Shown: positions 4,969 through 13,520, numbered from the stretch's first letter. The stretch: 17,568 nt of DNA from RGIG2161 sp964525525 (GCA_964525525.1 CAZGHD010000036.1:1-17568), one strand, 5' to 3'. Notes: generated by a model from the letters alone, not told the origin. Made by a program: numbers and translations.

Positions 4969-7179
4969 ATGGAGAACAAAAGCGACAAACTACTCGCGTA
5001 CAGCGGTACTGTTGAGGACGTTATATATACTAATGAAGAAAACGGATACAGCGTTTTTGTTCTTGAGACCGACGGGGACGAGATAATAACGGCGGTCGGA
5101 ACGCTTCCGTACATAACCGAGGGCGAGATGTTGATAGTTTACGGCACGTGGGTTCACCACAACGTATACGGCCGCCAGTTCTCGGTGGATTCTTATGAAA
5201 AACAGATGCCTGCGGACGAGGCGTCTATTTTGAGGTATCTCTCGTCCGGCGCGGTCAAAGGGGTAGGACCCAAGACGGCGCAGAGAATAGTCGGAATGTA
5301 CGGCACAGAGTCGTTTGACATAATAGAAAACCGCCCCGACTGGCTTGCCGAGATACCGGGAATATCAAAGAAAAAGGCCGAGGAGATCAGCGAAAATTTC
5401 AAAAAACAGGCTGGTATGAGATCGGTTATGATGTTCTGCCGCGAGTTTTTCGGTCCCAATACCTCGGTGAAGATATATAAAAAATGGGGTTCCTCTGCCG
5501 TTGATATAATCCGTGCGAACCCGTACAGGCTTTGCAGTGAGATCGGCGGCGTCGGATTTGAGCGCGCGGATACCGTCGCGAGCGCGATCGGGTTTGCGCG
5601 TGACTCGGACGAGAGAGTTAAAAGCGGAATCAAGTATATTCTGCAGGGTAACGCCCATCAGAATGGGCACACCTGCATTCCGCGCGGAAAGCTGACCGAT
5701 ACCGCTGCGGCTATGCTGAACGTTACGGCAGATCACGTTGATCGGATGATAGAAGAACTGATCGCGGCAAAAGAGCTTTACACTCTCCGCGACGGGGAGA
5801 CCGAGCTTGTGTTCTCCGCGCGGACGTATATGGCGGAGAAATATTCGGCGGACAAGCTGAACGTGATAAAGGCATCCTGCCGTCCCACCGACGCGTCAGA
5901 CATCGCTTTGCTTATTGAAAAAATAGAGCTTGACGAGGGTATCAGATACGCAAAACTGCAGAGAACGTCTATTGAAGCGGCGCTGACCGAGGGAGTGTTT
6001 ATCCTGACCGGCGGTCCCGGTACGGGTAAGACTACCATCGTGCGCGCGCTACTACGTATTTTCTCGGATATGGGATACCGCGTCGCGCTCACAGCACCTA
6101 CCGGGCGTGCCGCAAAGAGATTGTCCGAGTCTACGTCGGAGGAGGCGAAGACTATTCACCGCCTGCTCGAGATGAACTACGGCGATGAGGACGAGCCTAA
6201 ATTTATGCGGACAGAACACAATCTTCTTGAGGAGGACGTTATTATCGTTGACGAGGCGTCAATGGTTGACGCACTTCTGCTCGAGTCGCTTTTGCGCGCG
6301 GTAAAAAGAGGTGCGCGCCTGATACTGATTGGGGACGTGGATCAGCTTCCGTCTGTCGGTGCGGGTAACGTGCTGCATGATCTTATTGCGTCGGGGAAAT
6401 TCAAAACAGTGAGACTCACCGAAATATTCAGGCAGGCTGAAGAAAGTCTTATCGTTTACAACGCGCACAGAATAAATAACGGAGAATATCCCGAGCTTGA
6501 CGTAAAGAACAAGGATTTCTTCTTTTTGCCGCGTAACGGGGACAAGCTGATAGCCGCGACGGTGGTTGATCTTTGTATAAACCGCTTGCCGAAGACTTAC
6601 GGCGAGGACGTTTTTAAGAAAATACAGGTTATCTCACCGTCAAGAAAAGGCGAGGCGGGAACCGAGAGCTTAAACGAGCTGATACAGGCGGCAGTAAATC
6701 CCCCGCTTGCGTCAAAACCGGAGAAAAAGCTGTACAACCGCACGTTCCGCGTCGGCGACCGTGTAATGCAGACCCGAAACGACTACGACATAGAGTGGGA
6801 GCGCGACGGAAAATGCGGTGCGGGAATCTTTAACGGCGACATCGGTGTGATAGAGGATATGGATTACATCGAGGAAGCTATGCTGATAAATTTTGACGGC
6901 AGATACGTCACCTACGATTTTTCCCAGTGCGACGAGCTTGACCACGCATACGCGATGACCGTGCATAAAAGTCAGGGCAGTGAGTATCCTATCGTTATAA
7001 TCCCTGCGGGCTCGTTTGCTCCTCAATTAAAGACGAGAAATCTGCTTTACACTGCGGTTACCAGAGCTAAAAAAATGGTTATAATCGTCGGCGACCGATC
7101 GGGCGTGTGCGAAATGGTTGACAACGACCGCCAGACCAAGCGTTATACCGGACTTGAGCTGATGCTGGAGGCAGAGTGA
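4969..7179 (+). CDS. recD2: RecD2-type ATP-dependent DNA helicase
   Basis: A 5'-3' superfamily 1B helicase of 736 residues, the usual length for RecD2 in genomes that use AddAB or lack RecBC; it acts in DNA repair and recombination. The N-terminal part has an OB-like region (about 8-80) and tandem helix-hairpin-helix motifs (GVKGVGPKTA near 95-104, IPGISKKKAEEI near 129-140, GGVGFERAD near 193-201). The motor has Walker A GGPGTGKTT (348-356), motif Ia TAPTGRAAKRL (375-385), Walker B VDEAS (427-431), motif III GDVDQLPSVGAG (455-466), FRQA (487-490), TVHKSQGSEYP (664-674) and motif VI YTAVTRAKK (694-702). It starts at ATG 4969 after CGGAGG. Its TGA overlaps the ATG of the next gene in TGATG, so the two are translationally coupled. 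Confidence 0.97.
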   Translation: MENKSDKLLAYSGTVEDVIYTNEENGYSVFVLETDGDEIITAVGTLPYITEGEMLIVYGTWVHHNVYGRQFSVDSYEKQMPADEASILRYLSSGAVKGVGPKTAQRIVGMYGTESFDIIENRPDWLAEIPGISKKKAEEISENFKKQAGMRSVMMFCREFFGPNTSVKIYKKWGSSAVDIIRANPYRLCSEIGGVGFERADTVASAIGFARDSDERVKSGIKYILQGNAHQNGHTCIPRGKLTDTAAAMLNVTADHVDRMIEELIAAKELYTLRDGETELVFSARTYMAEKYSADKLNVIKASCRPTDASDIALLIEKIELDEGIRYAKLQRTSIEAALTEGVFILTGGPGTGKTTIVRALLRIFSDMGYRVALTAPTGRAAKRLSESTSEEAKTIHRLLEMNYGDEDEPKFMRTEHNLLEEDVIIVDEASMVDALLLESLLRAVKRGARLILIGDVDQLPSVGAGNVLHDLIASGKFKTVRLTEIFRQAEESLIVYNAHRINNGEYPELDVKNKDFFFLPRNGDKLIAATVVDLCINRLPKTYGEDVFKKIQVISPSRKGEAGTESLNELIQAAVNPPLASKPEKKLYNRTFRVGDRVMQTRNDYDIEWERDGKCGAGIFNGDIGVIEDMDYIEEAMLINFDGRYVTYDFSQCDELDHAYAMTVHKSQGSEYPIVIIPAGSFAPQLKTRNLLYTAVTRAKKMVIIVGDRSGVCEMVDNDRQTKRYTGLELMLEAE

Positions 7180-7934
7180 TGAGAAAACGCGCAGGTATCT
7201 CACGGCTGCTGGATATTTTGTTCCCTCCGAAGTGCGCCGGGTGCGGAGAAGTTCTTGACTCAACCGGTGACGGAGTTTTCTGCCGACGTTGCCGCGCGAA
7301 ATGGGAAATGGCAAAGTACCGTCTTTGTGACGTATGCGGCAACAGGTGCTTTCGGTGCAGGTGCGCGGAGAAAATAATGTACGCCGCAGGCATCAGAACG
7401 CATCTTAAATTAGTATTTTACGAGGGTGGCGGACGCGGAGTTGTTAAATCAGTACTCTATCGGGCAAAGAAAAGTAATAACAATTTGCTTTTTGAAATGC
7501 TCGGGGAGGAGTGCGCGAAGCTTATAATAAATTTTCTGTCAGAGAGTGAGACCGATTATTCGGACGTGCTTCTCACTTATCCCAAGAGAACCGACGAGCG
7601 AAAACGCGAGGCGGGATACGATCAGTCCTATATGATAGCCAGGATAATATCAGACCGCACGCAAATAGAGCTGGTTGAAACTATGTACCGCCGCGGAGGA
7701 AAGGCTCAGAAAAAGCTGGACCGTGCGGCAAGAGCGGAAAATGCGAGAAATTCTCTGTTCCCGATAGACGGGTTGGAGCTTTCCGGAAAAACGGTGATAG
7801 TGTTTGACGACGTGGTGACTACCGGCGCAACGGCAGTGCGCGCGGCGGATATTCTGTACGGCGCGGGAGCCGCTGAAGTTGTGATGCTGTCGGTCGCAAA
7901 AAGCATTTTTACCGCCGAAAATCGCGGAAAATAG
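7179..7934 (+). CDS. comF: ComF-family phosphoribosyltransferase
   Basis: A 251-residue protein of the ComF/GntX type, linked in other bacteria to uptake of transforming DNA. The N-terminus has a zinc-ribbon-like array of cysteines (residues about 19, 22, 35, 38, 50, 53, 57, 60 and 62). The central signature YPKRTDERKREAGYDQS and the block GKAQKKLDRAARAENARNS match the conserved PxRxxxRGFNQ and KxQxxLxxxxRxxNxxxxF patterns of ComF. The PRPP-binding loop VIVFDDVVTTGATA lies near 206-219. A GTG at 7176 is in frame, but the ATG at 7179 is 7 bases from GGAGG (7167-7171) and is preferred. It overlaps the recD2 stop by one base. Whether this strain is transformable cannot be seen, but comM in the same window is another competence-associated gene. 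Confidence 0.92.
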   Translation: MRKRAGISRLLDILFPPKCAGCGEVLDSTGDGVFCRRCRAKWEMAKYRLCDVCGNRCFRCRCAEKIMYAAGIRTHLKLVFYEGGGRGVVKSVLYRAKKSNNNLLFEMLGEECAKLIINFLSESETDYSDVLLTYPKRTDERKREAGYDQSYMIARIISDRTQIELVETMYRRGGKAQKKLDRAARAENARNSLFPIDGLELSGKTVIVFDDVVTTGATAVRAADILYGAGAAEVVMLSVAKSIFTAENRGK

Positions 7935-7955
7935 CGGTGTTTGCGGCATAATCGG

Positions 7956-7983
7956 GAAATTGCATAAAATTCCTTGCAATTTC
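7956..7983. promoter_or_regulatory. Operator-like inverted repeat at the mreB promoter
   Basis: GAAATTGCA (7956-7964) and TGCAATTTC (7975-7983) are perfect inverted 9-mers separated by ten bases. The right arm contains the -35 hexamer TTGCAA of the mreB promoter almost entirely. There is no T-tract after it, so a terminator is unlikely. A dimeric regulator binding here would cover the -35 box. The cognate protein is unknown. Confidence 0.5.
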
Positions 7984-8002
7984 GCATATATTGAGGTATA
8001 AT
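7974..8002 (+). promoter_or_regulatory. Sigma-A type promoter of mreB
   Basis: TTGCAA (7974-7979) and TATAAT (7997-8002) are separated by 17 bp. The expected start is near 8009, giving a leader of roughly 50 bases before the ATG at 8062. Confidence 0.85.
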
Positions 8003-8061
8003 TATAATTAGATAATATGGAGCAGTTTGCTCTGTAACTTGAAACGAAAGGAACCGGTATT

Positions 8062-9084
8062 ATGGGCAAGGATATTGGAATAGATCTCGGTACCGCCTCG
8101 GTGCTTGTTTACGTCAAAGGTACCGGTATCGTGCTGAAGGAACCGTCGGTTGTCGCTATCGACAAAAATACCGACCGCCTTCTCAAGGTAGGACGGGACG
8201 CACAGCAGATGCTCGGGCGTACTCCCGGTAATATAATCGCAATCAGACCATTGCGTGACGGCGTTATAAGCCAGTATGAAGTCACGCTGAAAATGATACA
8301 GTATTTTATCCGCCGCGCGTGCGGTACGGTGCTTTTCAAGCCGCGTGTAATTATCTGCGTTCCGAGCGGAATTACAGAGGTTGAGGAACGCGCGGTAGTA
8401 GACGCAGCAAGGCAGGCGGGTGCGAAGCGCACTTACCTCATAGAAGAGCCGGTTGCGGCGGCTATCGGTGCGGGACTTGATATATCCCTCCCGAGAGGAA
8501 ATATGATAGTTGACATCGGCGGCGGTACCACCGACGTTGCGGTAATATCGCTCGGCGGTGTCGTAGTGTCCGAATCTATCAAGGTCGCGGGAAATAAATT
8601 TGACGAAGCGATAATCAGATACGTCAGAAAGAAGCACAACGTGCTTATCGGTGAGAGAACTGCCGAGCGAATCAAGATCGCGGTCGGTACAGTGTGGCCG
8701 CTTAACGAGCCGAAGACTATATCGGTAAAGGGCAGATGTCTTATTACGGGATTGCCAAAGCCGGTCACTCTTTCATCAAACGAGATGCCGGAGGCTCTTG
8801 AAGAACCGATATCGGCAGTACTTGAGGCTGTATGTAACGTTATTGAAAGAACTCCGCCCGAGCTGATAGGAGATATAATGACCAACGGTATAATTATGAC
8901 CGGCGGCGGATGTCTCATATTCGGACTTGACAGGCTTATTGCAAACGTTACCGGCATCAAGACCCGTATAGCCAACGAGCCGGAGCAGTGTGTTGCAAAG
9001 GGTACGGGTAAATCTCTCGATCACCTTTCGGTCATTCCCGAAGGATCAATAAATATTTCACGTCAGAGACCTGCAAGATATTGA
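8062..9084 (+). CDS. mreB: MreB-family actin-like rod-shape protein
   Basis: A bacterial actin homologue of 340 residues that forms ATP-dependent filaments under the membrane and guides peptidoglycan synthesis. The actin-fold nucleotide motifs are present: phosphate-1 DIGIDLGTASVLVY (residues 4-17), connect-1 IEEPVAAAIGAG (127-138), phosphate-2 DIGGGTTDVAV (151-161) and adenosine motif IMTGGGCLIFGLDRL (278-292). The last has CLIFG where many MreB proteins have a form like ALLRG. AAAGGAA just before 8055 serves the ATG at 8062. Neither mreC nor mreD follows, and the gene has its own promoter and terminator, so it could be an additional paralog (Mbl or MreBH type) or the only MreB of a genome with a scattered mre set. 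The sequence alone does not decide between these. Confidence 0.92.
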   Translation: MGKDIGIDLGTASVLVYVKGTGIVLKEPSVVAIDKNTDRLLKVGRDAQQMLGRTPGNIIAIRPLRDGVISQYEVTLKMIQYFIRRACGTVLFKPRVIICVPSGITEVEERAVVDAARQAGAKRTYLIEEPVAAAIGAGLDISLPRGNMIVDIGGGTTDVAVISLGGVVVSESIKVAGNKFDEAIIRYVRKKHNVLIGERTAERIKIAVGTVWPLNEPKTISVKGRCLITGLPKPVTLSSNEMPEALEEPISAVLEAVCNVIERTPPELIGDIMTNGIIMTGGGCLIFGLDRLIANVTGIKTRIANEPEQCVAKGTGKSLDHLSVIPEGSINISRQRPARY

Positions 9085-9092
9085 TTTATCCC

Positions 9093-9120
9093 ATTCGGCG
9101 GAAGATCTCTTCCGCCGAAT
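9093..9120. terminator. Hairpin terminator downstream of mreB
   Basis: A perfect 13-bp GC-rich stem (9093-9105 against 9108-9120) has a two-base gap at its tip. The following sequence GAATTTTATATTATTT is T-rich but not a pure T-tract, so termination may be moderate. It starts 8 bases after the mreB stop. Confidence 0.75.
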
Positions 9121-9166
9121 GAATTTTATATTATTTAACTTTTGAAAACGGAGAGTAAAAGTAAAA

Positions 9167-10144
9167 ATGAAAGCAGTTGTATACGGCGGCGGAAATATCG
9201 GCCGCGGATTTTTGGGTCAGCTTCTTTACGAAAGCGGATTTGAAACGGTTTTTGTAGACGTTTTTCAGCCTATGATCGACCGTATAAACGAGACCGGCGG
9301 TTACACTATCCGCGTGGTTTCAAACGAAGAACAGAAGGATATTAAGATCGGTAATTGCCGCGCGGTACATTCGGACGACGCGCCGAAGGAGATCGCAGAC
9401 GCGGATATAATATTCACCTCTGCAGGCGTTAACGTGCTTCCCAAGATCGCGCCCGTCGTAAAGCGAGGACTTGAAATGAGAGAGGGAAAGGGCGTTGACA
9501 TCGTTATCTGCGAAAACCTTCTCCACGTTGACAAGTATTTTCACGACCTCGTATGCCCGCCGGACAACGTAGGCTTCGTTGAGGCGAGCGTCGGCAGAAT
9601 GGTTCCGGTTATGACTCCCGAAATGCAGGAGGGAGACATCAGCCGCGTGTGGGTAGAACCGTTCTGCACTCTTCCGGTTGACCGCGACGCATTCAAAAAT
9701 CCTATTCCCGAGATCAAGGGTATGGTACTGAGCGCACCGTTTGAATATCACATTCAGAGCAAGCTGTTCCTTCACAATATGGGACACGCGGTTGCGGCGT
9801 ATATGGGTATGTCAAAGGGTTACGAGTACATATGGCAGTCTATGGAGGACGAGGAGATATTCTCCTGCGTCAGAGATGCGATGTATTCCTCCGCTAAAGC
9901 TCTTTCCCTCGAGTTTGACAAAGACTACGCCGAGGTAAAGGCGTATGCGGACGATCTTATGTTCAGATTCAAGAACAAATTCCTCGGAGATACCACGAAG
10001 CGAGTCGGACGCGATCCCGAGCGTAAGCTTGCTCCGAACGACAGATTTCTCGGAACCATCAAACTGTGCTTAAAACACGGTATTGACGTTGCTCCCATCA
10101 AGCGCGGAGTTATGGCGGCGCTTGACTATTTGTATGAAATTTAA
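9167..10144 (+). CDS. mtlD: Mannitol-1-phosphate 5-dehydrogenase-like polyol dehydrogenase
   Basis: A member of the long-chain polyol dehydrogenase family, whose usual reaction is NAD-dependent interconversion of mannitol 1-phosphate and fructose 6-phosphate. The N-terminal Rossmann nucleotide-binding motif is GGGNIGRGF (residues 7-15). The catalytic KxxxxNxxH pattern is seen as KLFLHNMGH (199-207). The blocks ICENLLH (114-120) and FVEASVGRMVP (137-147) also fit. At 325 residues it is shorter than typical MtlD (about 380), so a related substrate such as another hexitol phosphate or uronate is possible. The ATG follows CGGAGAG. No clear promoter lies between the mreB hairpin and the gene. No mannitol PTS genes are present, so the pathway context is missing. 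The next gene is a solute-binding lipoprotein with its own promoter. Confidence 0.82.
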   Translation: MKAVVYGGGNIGRGFLGQLLYESGFETVFVDVFQPMIDRINETGGYTIRVVSNEEQKDIKIGNCRAVHSDDAPKEIADADIIFTSAGVNVLPKIAPVVKRGLEMREGKGVDIVICENLLHVDKYFHDLVCPPDNVGFVEASVGRMVPVMTPEMQEGDISRVWVEPFCTLPVDRDAFKNPIPEIKGMVLSAPFEYHIQSKLFLHNMGHAVAAYMGMSKGYEYIWQSMEDEEIFSCVRDAMYSSAKALSLEFDKDYAEVKAYADDLMFRFKNKFLGDTTKRVGRDPERKLAPNDRFLGTIKLCLKHGIDVAPIKRGVMAALDYLYEI

Positions 10145-10153
10145 TTTAAAATA

Positions 10154-10182
10154 TTGACCTTCGAGATCACTCGCGGTATAAT
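10154..10182 (+). promoter_or_regulatory. Promoter of solute-binding protein gene 1
   Basis: TTGACC (10154-10159) and TATAAT (10177-10182) are separated by 17 bp. It begins 9 bases after the mtlD-like stop, so the lipoprotein gene can be expressed independently. Confidence 0.85.
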
Positions 10183-10217
10183 ATTATATATTTATAATTT
10201 TCGAAAGGAAAGTAAAA

Positions 10218-11735
10218 ATGAAGCGCGTAATTGCTTTAATGCTTGTTCTGTCTATGATGATCGTGCCGCTGGCAGCGTGTAGCGGTGACTCGGACGACAA
10301 GCCGAAAGAAACGACCGCCGCAAAAGACACTACGGCTGAAACTACGGCGGATCCCAATGCTATTACTACTTATCTTGAGCCCATGGACGAAGAGCTCGTT
10401 GAGCTTGACTACGGCGGAGAACAAATCCATATTCTTTCAAGAAAGGATAAGGACTACGCAGGCGATGAGCTTTGGGTAGAAGAACTTACAAATGATCCCG
10501 TAAACGACGCTATATATAACAGAAACCTTGCAGTGGCAGAGCTTCTCGGCGTTGAGTTTATCGAGACCAGAGCAGGTGCGACCAATGATCTGCAGCAGAA
10601 GGTAGATATAATGGTAAACTCCGGCGATACTACCTACGACATAGTTGCGGGCTCGGTTGCATACGGTACTCCTATGATAAACGACGGTCTTATGTATAAC
10701 CTCTACGACAACGGTATTGATACTTACCTTGACGCTACCAAGCCTTGGTGGGCTCAATTCTGGATAGAAGAAGCTGAAATGGGTGATCGCCTTTACTGTA
10801 TCACAGGCGCTCCCGCGCTTTCTCTTACCCGTCTTATGTTCGTAATCTACTATAATAAGGATCTTGCAGAAGATCACGGTATCGATGATCTTTACGACGT
10901 TGTAAATGAAGGTAAATGGACTATCGACTATCTCTCCGAGCTTGCTAACGGCATATACCGTGACCTTAACGGTAACGACCTGAGAGACGAAGAAGACGAA
11001 TACGGTATCGGTATTGATAACTACGTAAACACCGATATTTTCTGGAGCAGCTTTGATATGAAGTTCCTTCAGAAAAAGGCTGACGGTTGGTACGAGCTTG
11101 CTACCGGTTCAAAGGAAAAAATATCTATTGCATTTGATAAAGTATGGGAGCTCATTTACGAAAACACAGGTTCTTACTGGCTCGGCGGTTATGACGAAGA
11201 GAGAGAAGAAGACTTTGACGAGTTGTTTGCTAACGGCACCCTTCTTTTTGCTCCCCTTGAGCTTAAATACGCAGAGACCGAAGATTTCAGAAATATGCAG
11301 GCAGAGTACGGTATTCTTCCTACCCCCAAGTATGATGAAAAGCAGGATACCTATTACACCTATCCTCACGACCAGTATACCGTGTTTATGGTTCCGATCA
11401 CCGTAAGAGATCCCGAGATGAGCGGTGCTGTGCTTGAAGCTATGGCGTATGAGTCTTACAAGACTCTTCAGCCGATGTACTACGATATAGTTCTCAAGGG
11501 TAGATATGCAAACGACCCTGAGTCCCGTGCTATGCTTGATATGATTACCACTAACGTAACCGTTGACGCAGCATGGATCTACGGACGTCAGCTCGGCCTT
11601 CCCGCTGCTTCCGTTTTCAGAACCCTTATGGGCAAAGAGTCTAAGTCTTTTGCTGCCGAGTATTCAAAGCACGAGAGAACGCTTAATAAAGTTCTTAACG
11701 CTATGCAGAAGCAGATAGAAGATTACGATTATTAA
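10218..11735 (+). CDS. Lipoprotein extracellular solute-binding protein, paralog 1
   Basis: A 505-residue secreted lipoprotein. A type II signal peptide ends at LAAC with the lipidated cysteine at residue 21. A Thr/Ala/Asp-rich linker (about 22-48) tethers the domain to the membrane. The body looks like a large type-1 ABC sugar-binding protein: NDAIYNRNLAVAELLGV (about 96-112), GDTTYDIVAGS (136-146), KPWWAQFWIEEA (175-186) and YGILPTPKYDE. Residues 249-264 (DLNGNDLRDEEDEYGI) form an EF-hand-like loop with D/N at positions 1, 3, 5, 9 and 12. Known ~500-residue relatives such as AlgQ and LplA bind oligosaccharides, and AlgQ has a comparable calcium loop; the substrate here is unknown. The ribosome binding site is AAAGGAAAG. 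No permease or ATPase is in view. It is the most divergent of the three paralogs. Confidence 0.9.
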   Translation: MKRVIALMLVLSMMIVPLAACSGDSDDKPKETTAAKDTTAETTADPNAITTYLEPMDEELVELDYGGEQIHILSRKDKDYAGDELWVEELTNDPVNDAIYNRNLAVAELLGVEFIETRAGATNDLQQKVDIMVNSGDTTYDIVAGSVAYGTPMINDGLMYNLYDNGIDTYLDATKPWWAQFWIEEAEMGDRLYCITGAPALSLTRLMFVIYYNKDLAEDHGIDDLYDVVNEGKWTIDYLSELANGIYRDLNGNDLRDEEDEYGIGIDNYVNTDIFWSSFDMKFLQKKADGWYELATGSKEKISIAFDKVWELIYENTGSYWLGGYDEEREEDFDELFANGTLLFAPLELKYAETEDFRNMQAEYGILPTPKYDEKQDTYYTYPHDQYTVFMVPITVRDPEMSGAVLEAMAYESYKTLQPMYYDIVLKGRYANDPESRAMLDMITTNVTVDAAWIYGRQLGLPAASVFRTLMGKESKSFAAEYSKHERTLNKVLNAMQKQIEDYDY

Positions 11736-11755
11736 TTTTCCATATCAGCGAAATC

Positions 11756-11788
11756 GGCGCCTCACTCATTTGAGTGGGGCGCCTTTTT
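11756..11788 (+). terminator. Terminator of solute-binding protein gene 1
   Basis: A 13-bp stem with one G-T wobble (11756-11768 against 11771-11783) is followed by five T (11784-11788), 20 bases after the stop codon. Confidence 0.9.
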
Positions 11789-11873
11789 ATATAAAATGAT
11801 AAACACTTGAAACAGGATGATCTTGCTCTCGTTTTGTACTATGTTGTTATTTTCTCTTTTTTTGAAAAAACAC

Positions 11874-11901
11874 TTGACAAATGCTCAAAAAACATTATAA
11901 T
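11874..11901 (+). promoter_or_regulatory. Promoter of solute-binding protein gene 2
   Basis: A consensus TTGACA (11874-11879) and TATAAT (11896-11901) with a 16-bp spacer. The motif CTTGACAAAT recurs in the promoter of paralog 3 with the same spacer, so the promoter was probably duplicated with the gene. The segment 11789-11873 holds nothing else I can support. Confidence 0.9.
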
Positions 11902-11948
11902 GATTTATATAAAACCTTAAAGCCCACTTTTGAAACGGAGACGAAGTT

Positions 11949-13487
11949 ATGAAAAAAATAATCAGTATCCTTTTACTTTGCGCTATGCTGTTGCCGTCTG
12001 TTGCCTGCTCGTCCGATACGGATAAAAAGAAGCCGGCGGATACTACTGCGGCACAGACTACGGCCTCAAACGTAATAACCAATGATGTCGAGCCGATTGA
12101 CGAAGATCTTGAAGCACTTGACTACGGCGACGAGAAAGTAGTTATCCTGCAGAGAGAGTGCACCAATGAATCTGCCGCAGGTAACTATCAGTACACTAAC
12201 GAGCTGTTTGCAGAAGAGCTCAACAGCGACCCGATAAACGACGCTATTTATAACAGAAATATGGCGATCGAAGAACTTCTCGGAATAGAACTTATAGAGG
12301 AATCGGATCGCAACGGTCATACCGGAATTCAGCAAAAAATGACCATTATGGTCAATGCGGGCGATACTACGTACGATATCGTTTCCGGTAGTGCGGCGTG
12401 GGCTACTCCGATGATACTTCAGGGTTATGCTTATAACCTTAACGATAACGGAATAGATACCTATCTTGATACTACTAAGCCTTGGTGGCCTCAGTACTGG
12501 ATAGAAGAAGCTGAAATAGACGAAAAACTCTATTGTATTACCGGCGGTCCGGCACTTTCCTTGTCCCGCCTTATGGTAGTGTTCTTCTACAATAAAACTA
12601 TGGGAGAGGCGCACGGAATTGAAAATCTGTACGACGTTGTAAACGACGGCAGATGGACTATCGATTACGTGGCAAATATGGTATCTTCTATCTACCGTGA
12701 CCTTAACGGTAACGATCTGCGTGACCCTGAAGACGAGTACGGTATCGCTATAGACGACTACGATAACGTAGACATCTTCTGGAGCGGATTTGATATGAAG
12801 TATATCACCAAAAATTCCGACGGTGTAATAGAGTTTAATCCTTCCTCAAAAGAGAAGATAGTTAACTCGTTTGAAAAGGTATACGGGCTGATCTTTGAAA
12901 ATACCGGCTCGATGTTTTACCGCGATCCGGATTTTGAAGATGACTATTCGAGCTATTATGACAGAAGTGCGAATTCATTTACCAGCGGTTCTGTTTTGCT
13001 TGCACCTTTGCATCTTCAGTATGCAGAAACTTCTGCGTTCAGAAATATGCAGGACAGCTACGGTATTCTTCCCACGCCTAAATACGACGAAAGCCAGAAG
13101 AATTATTATAGCTACGTACACGACCAGTATTCTATATTTATGGTTCCGACAACGGTAAAAGATCCCGAGATGAGCGGAGCTGTGCTTGAGGCTATGGCGT
13201 ACGAGTCTTACAAGACGCTTATGCCTGCGTACTATGAAGTTACCTTGAAGGGCAGATACGCAAATGACCCTGAGTCAAGAGCTATGCTTGATATGATTTC
13301 AAGCAACGTTATGATGGATACTGCTATCATTTACGGTGGATTCTTTAACTATCCCTGTGCCGGAATACTTAGAGGTAATATGGAATACGGCAATACCTCA
13401 TGCGTGAGCGAATATGAATCAACTGCAAGACTTATCGACAAGGTAATTAAAGCGGTAAGAAACGAACTCGGCAAACTTGACTATTAA
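11949..13487 (+). CDS. Lipoprotein extracellular solute-binding protein, paralog 2
   Basis: A 512-residue paralog of its two neighbours, very close to paralog 3 by eye and less close to paralog 1. The signal peptide ends SVAC with lipidated Cys20, followed by a Thr/Ala-rich linker to about residue 42. It shares SDPINDAIYNRN (93-104), GDTTYDIVSGSAAWATP (138-154), KPWWPQYWIEEAEIDEKLYC (177-196) and the EF-hand-like DLNGNDLRDPED loop (251-262). The C-terminal region has GGFFNYPCAGILRGN and NTSC, two cysteines that paralog 1 lacks. ACGGAG lies 8 bases before the ATG. The first 41 bases of its coding sequence are identical to those of paralog 3, which suggests recent duplication or gene conversion. 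The gene is monocistronic, with a strong promoter and a hairpin behind it. The ligand is unknown; an oligosaccharide is the likely class. Confidence 0.9.
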   Translation: MKKIISILLLCAMLLPSVACSSDTDKKKPADTTAAQTTASNVITNDVEPIDEDLEALDYGDEKVVILQRECTNESAAGNYQYTNELFAEELNSDPINDAIYNRNMAIEELLGIELIEESDRNGHTGIQQKMTIMVNAGDTTYDIVSGSAAWATPMILQGYAYNLNDNGIDTYLDTTKPWWPQYWIEEAEIDEKLYCITGGPALSLSRLMVVFFYNKTMGEAHGIENLYDVVNDGRWTIDYVANMVSSIYRDLNGNDLRDPEDEYGIAIDDYDNVDIFWSGFDMKYITKNSDGVIEFNPSSKEKIVNSFEKVYGLIFENTGSMFYRDPDFEDDYSSYYDRSANSFTSGSVLLAPLHLQYAETSAFRNMQDSYGILPTPKYDESQKNYYSYVHDQYSIFMVPTTVKDPEMSGAVLEAMAYESYKTLMPAYYEVTLKGRYANDPESRAMLDMISSNVMMDTAIIYGGFFNYPCAGILRGNMEYGNTSCVSEYESTARLIDKVIKAVRNELGKLDY

Positions 13488-13495
13488 ATATAACA

Positions 13496-13520
13496 CCCGT
13501 CAGTGCATTGCGCTGACGGG
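13496..13520 (+). terminator. Hairpin downstream of solute-binding protein gene 2
   Basis: An 11-bp stem with one G-T wobble (13496-13506 against 13510-13520, loop ATT) starts 8 bases after the stop. The bases right after it are CGTCTCTCT and not a pure T-tract; seven T occur at 13544-13550. It is therefore a weaker or imperfect terminator. Confidence 0.7.

Noticed and set aside
8008..8637. Open frame of 209 codons on the minus strand over mreB
   Set aside because: It lies opposite a conserved MreB and has no recognisable protein features.
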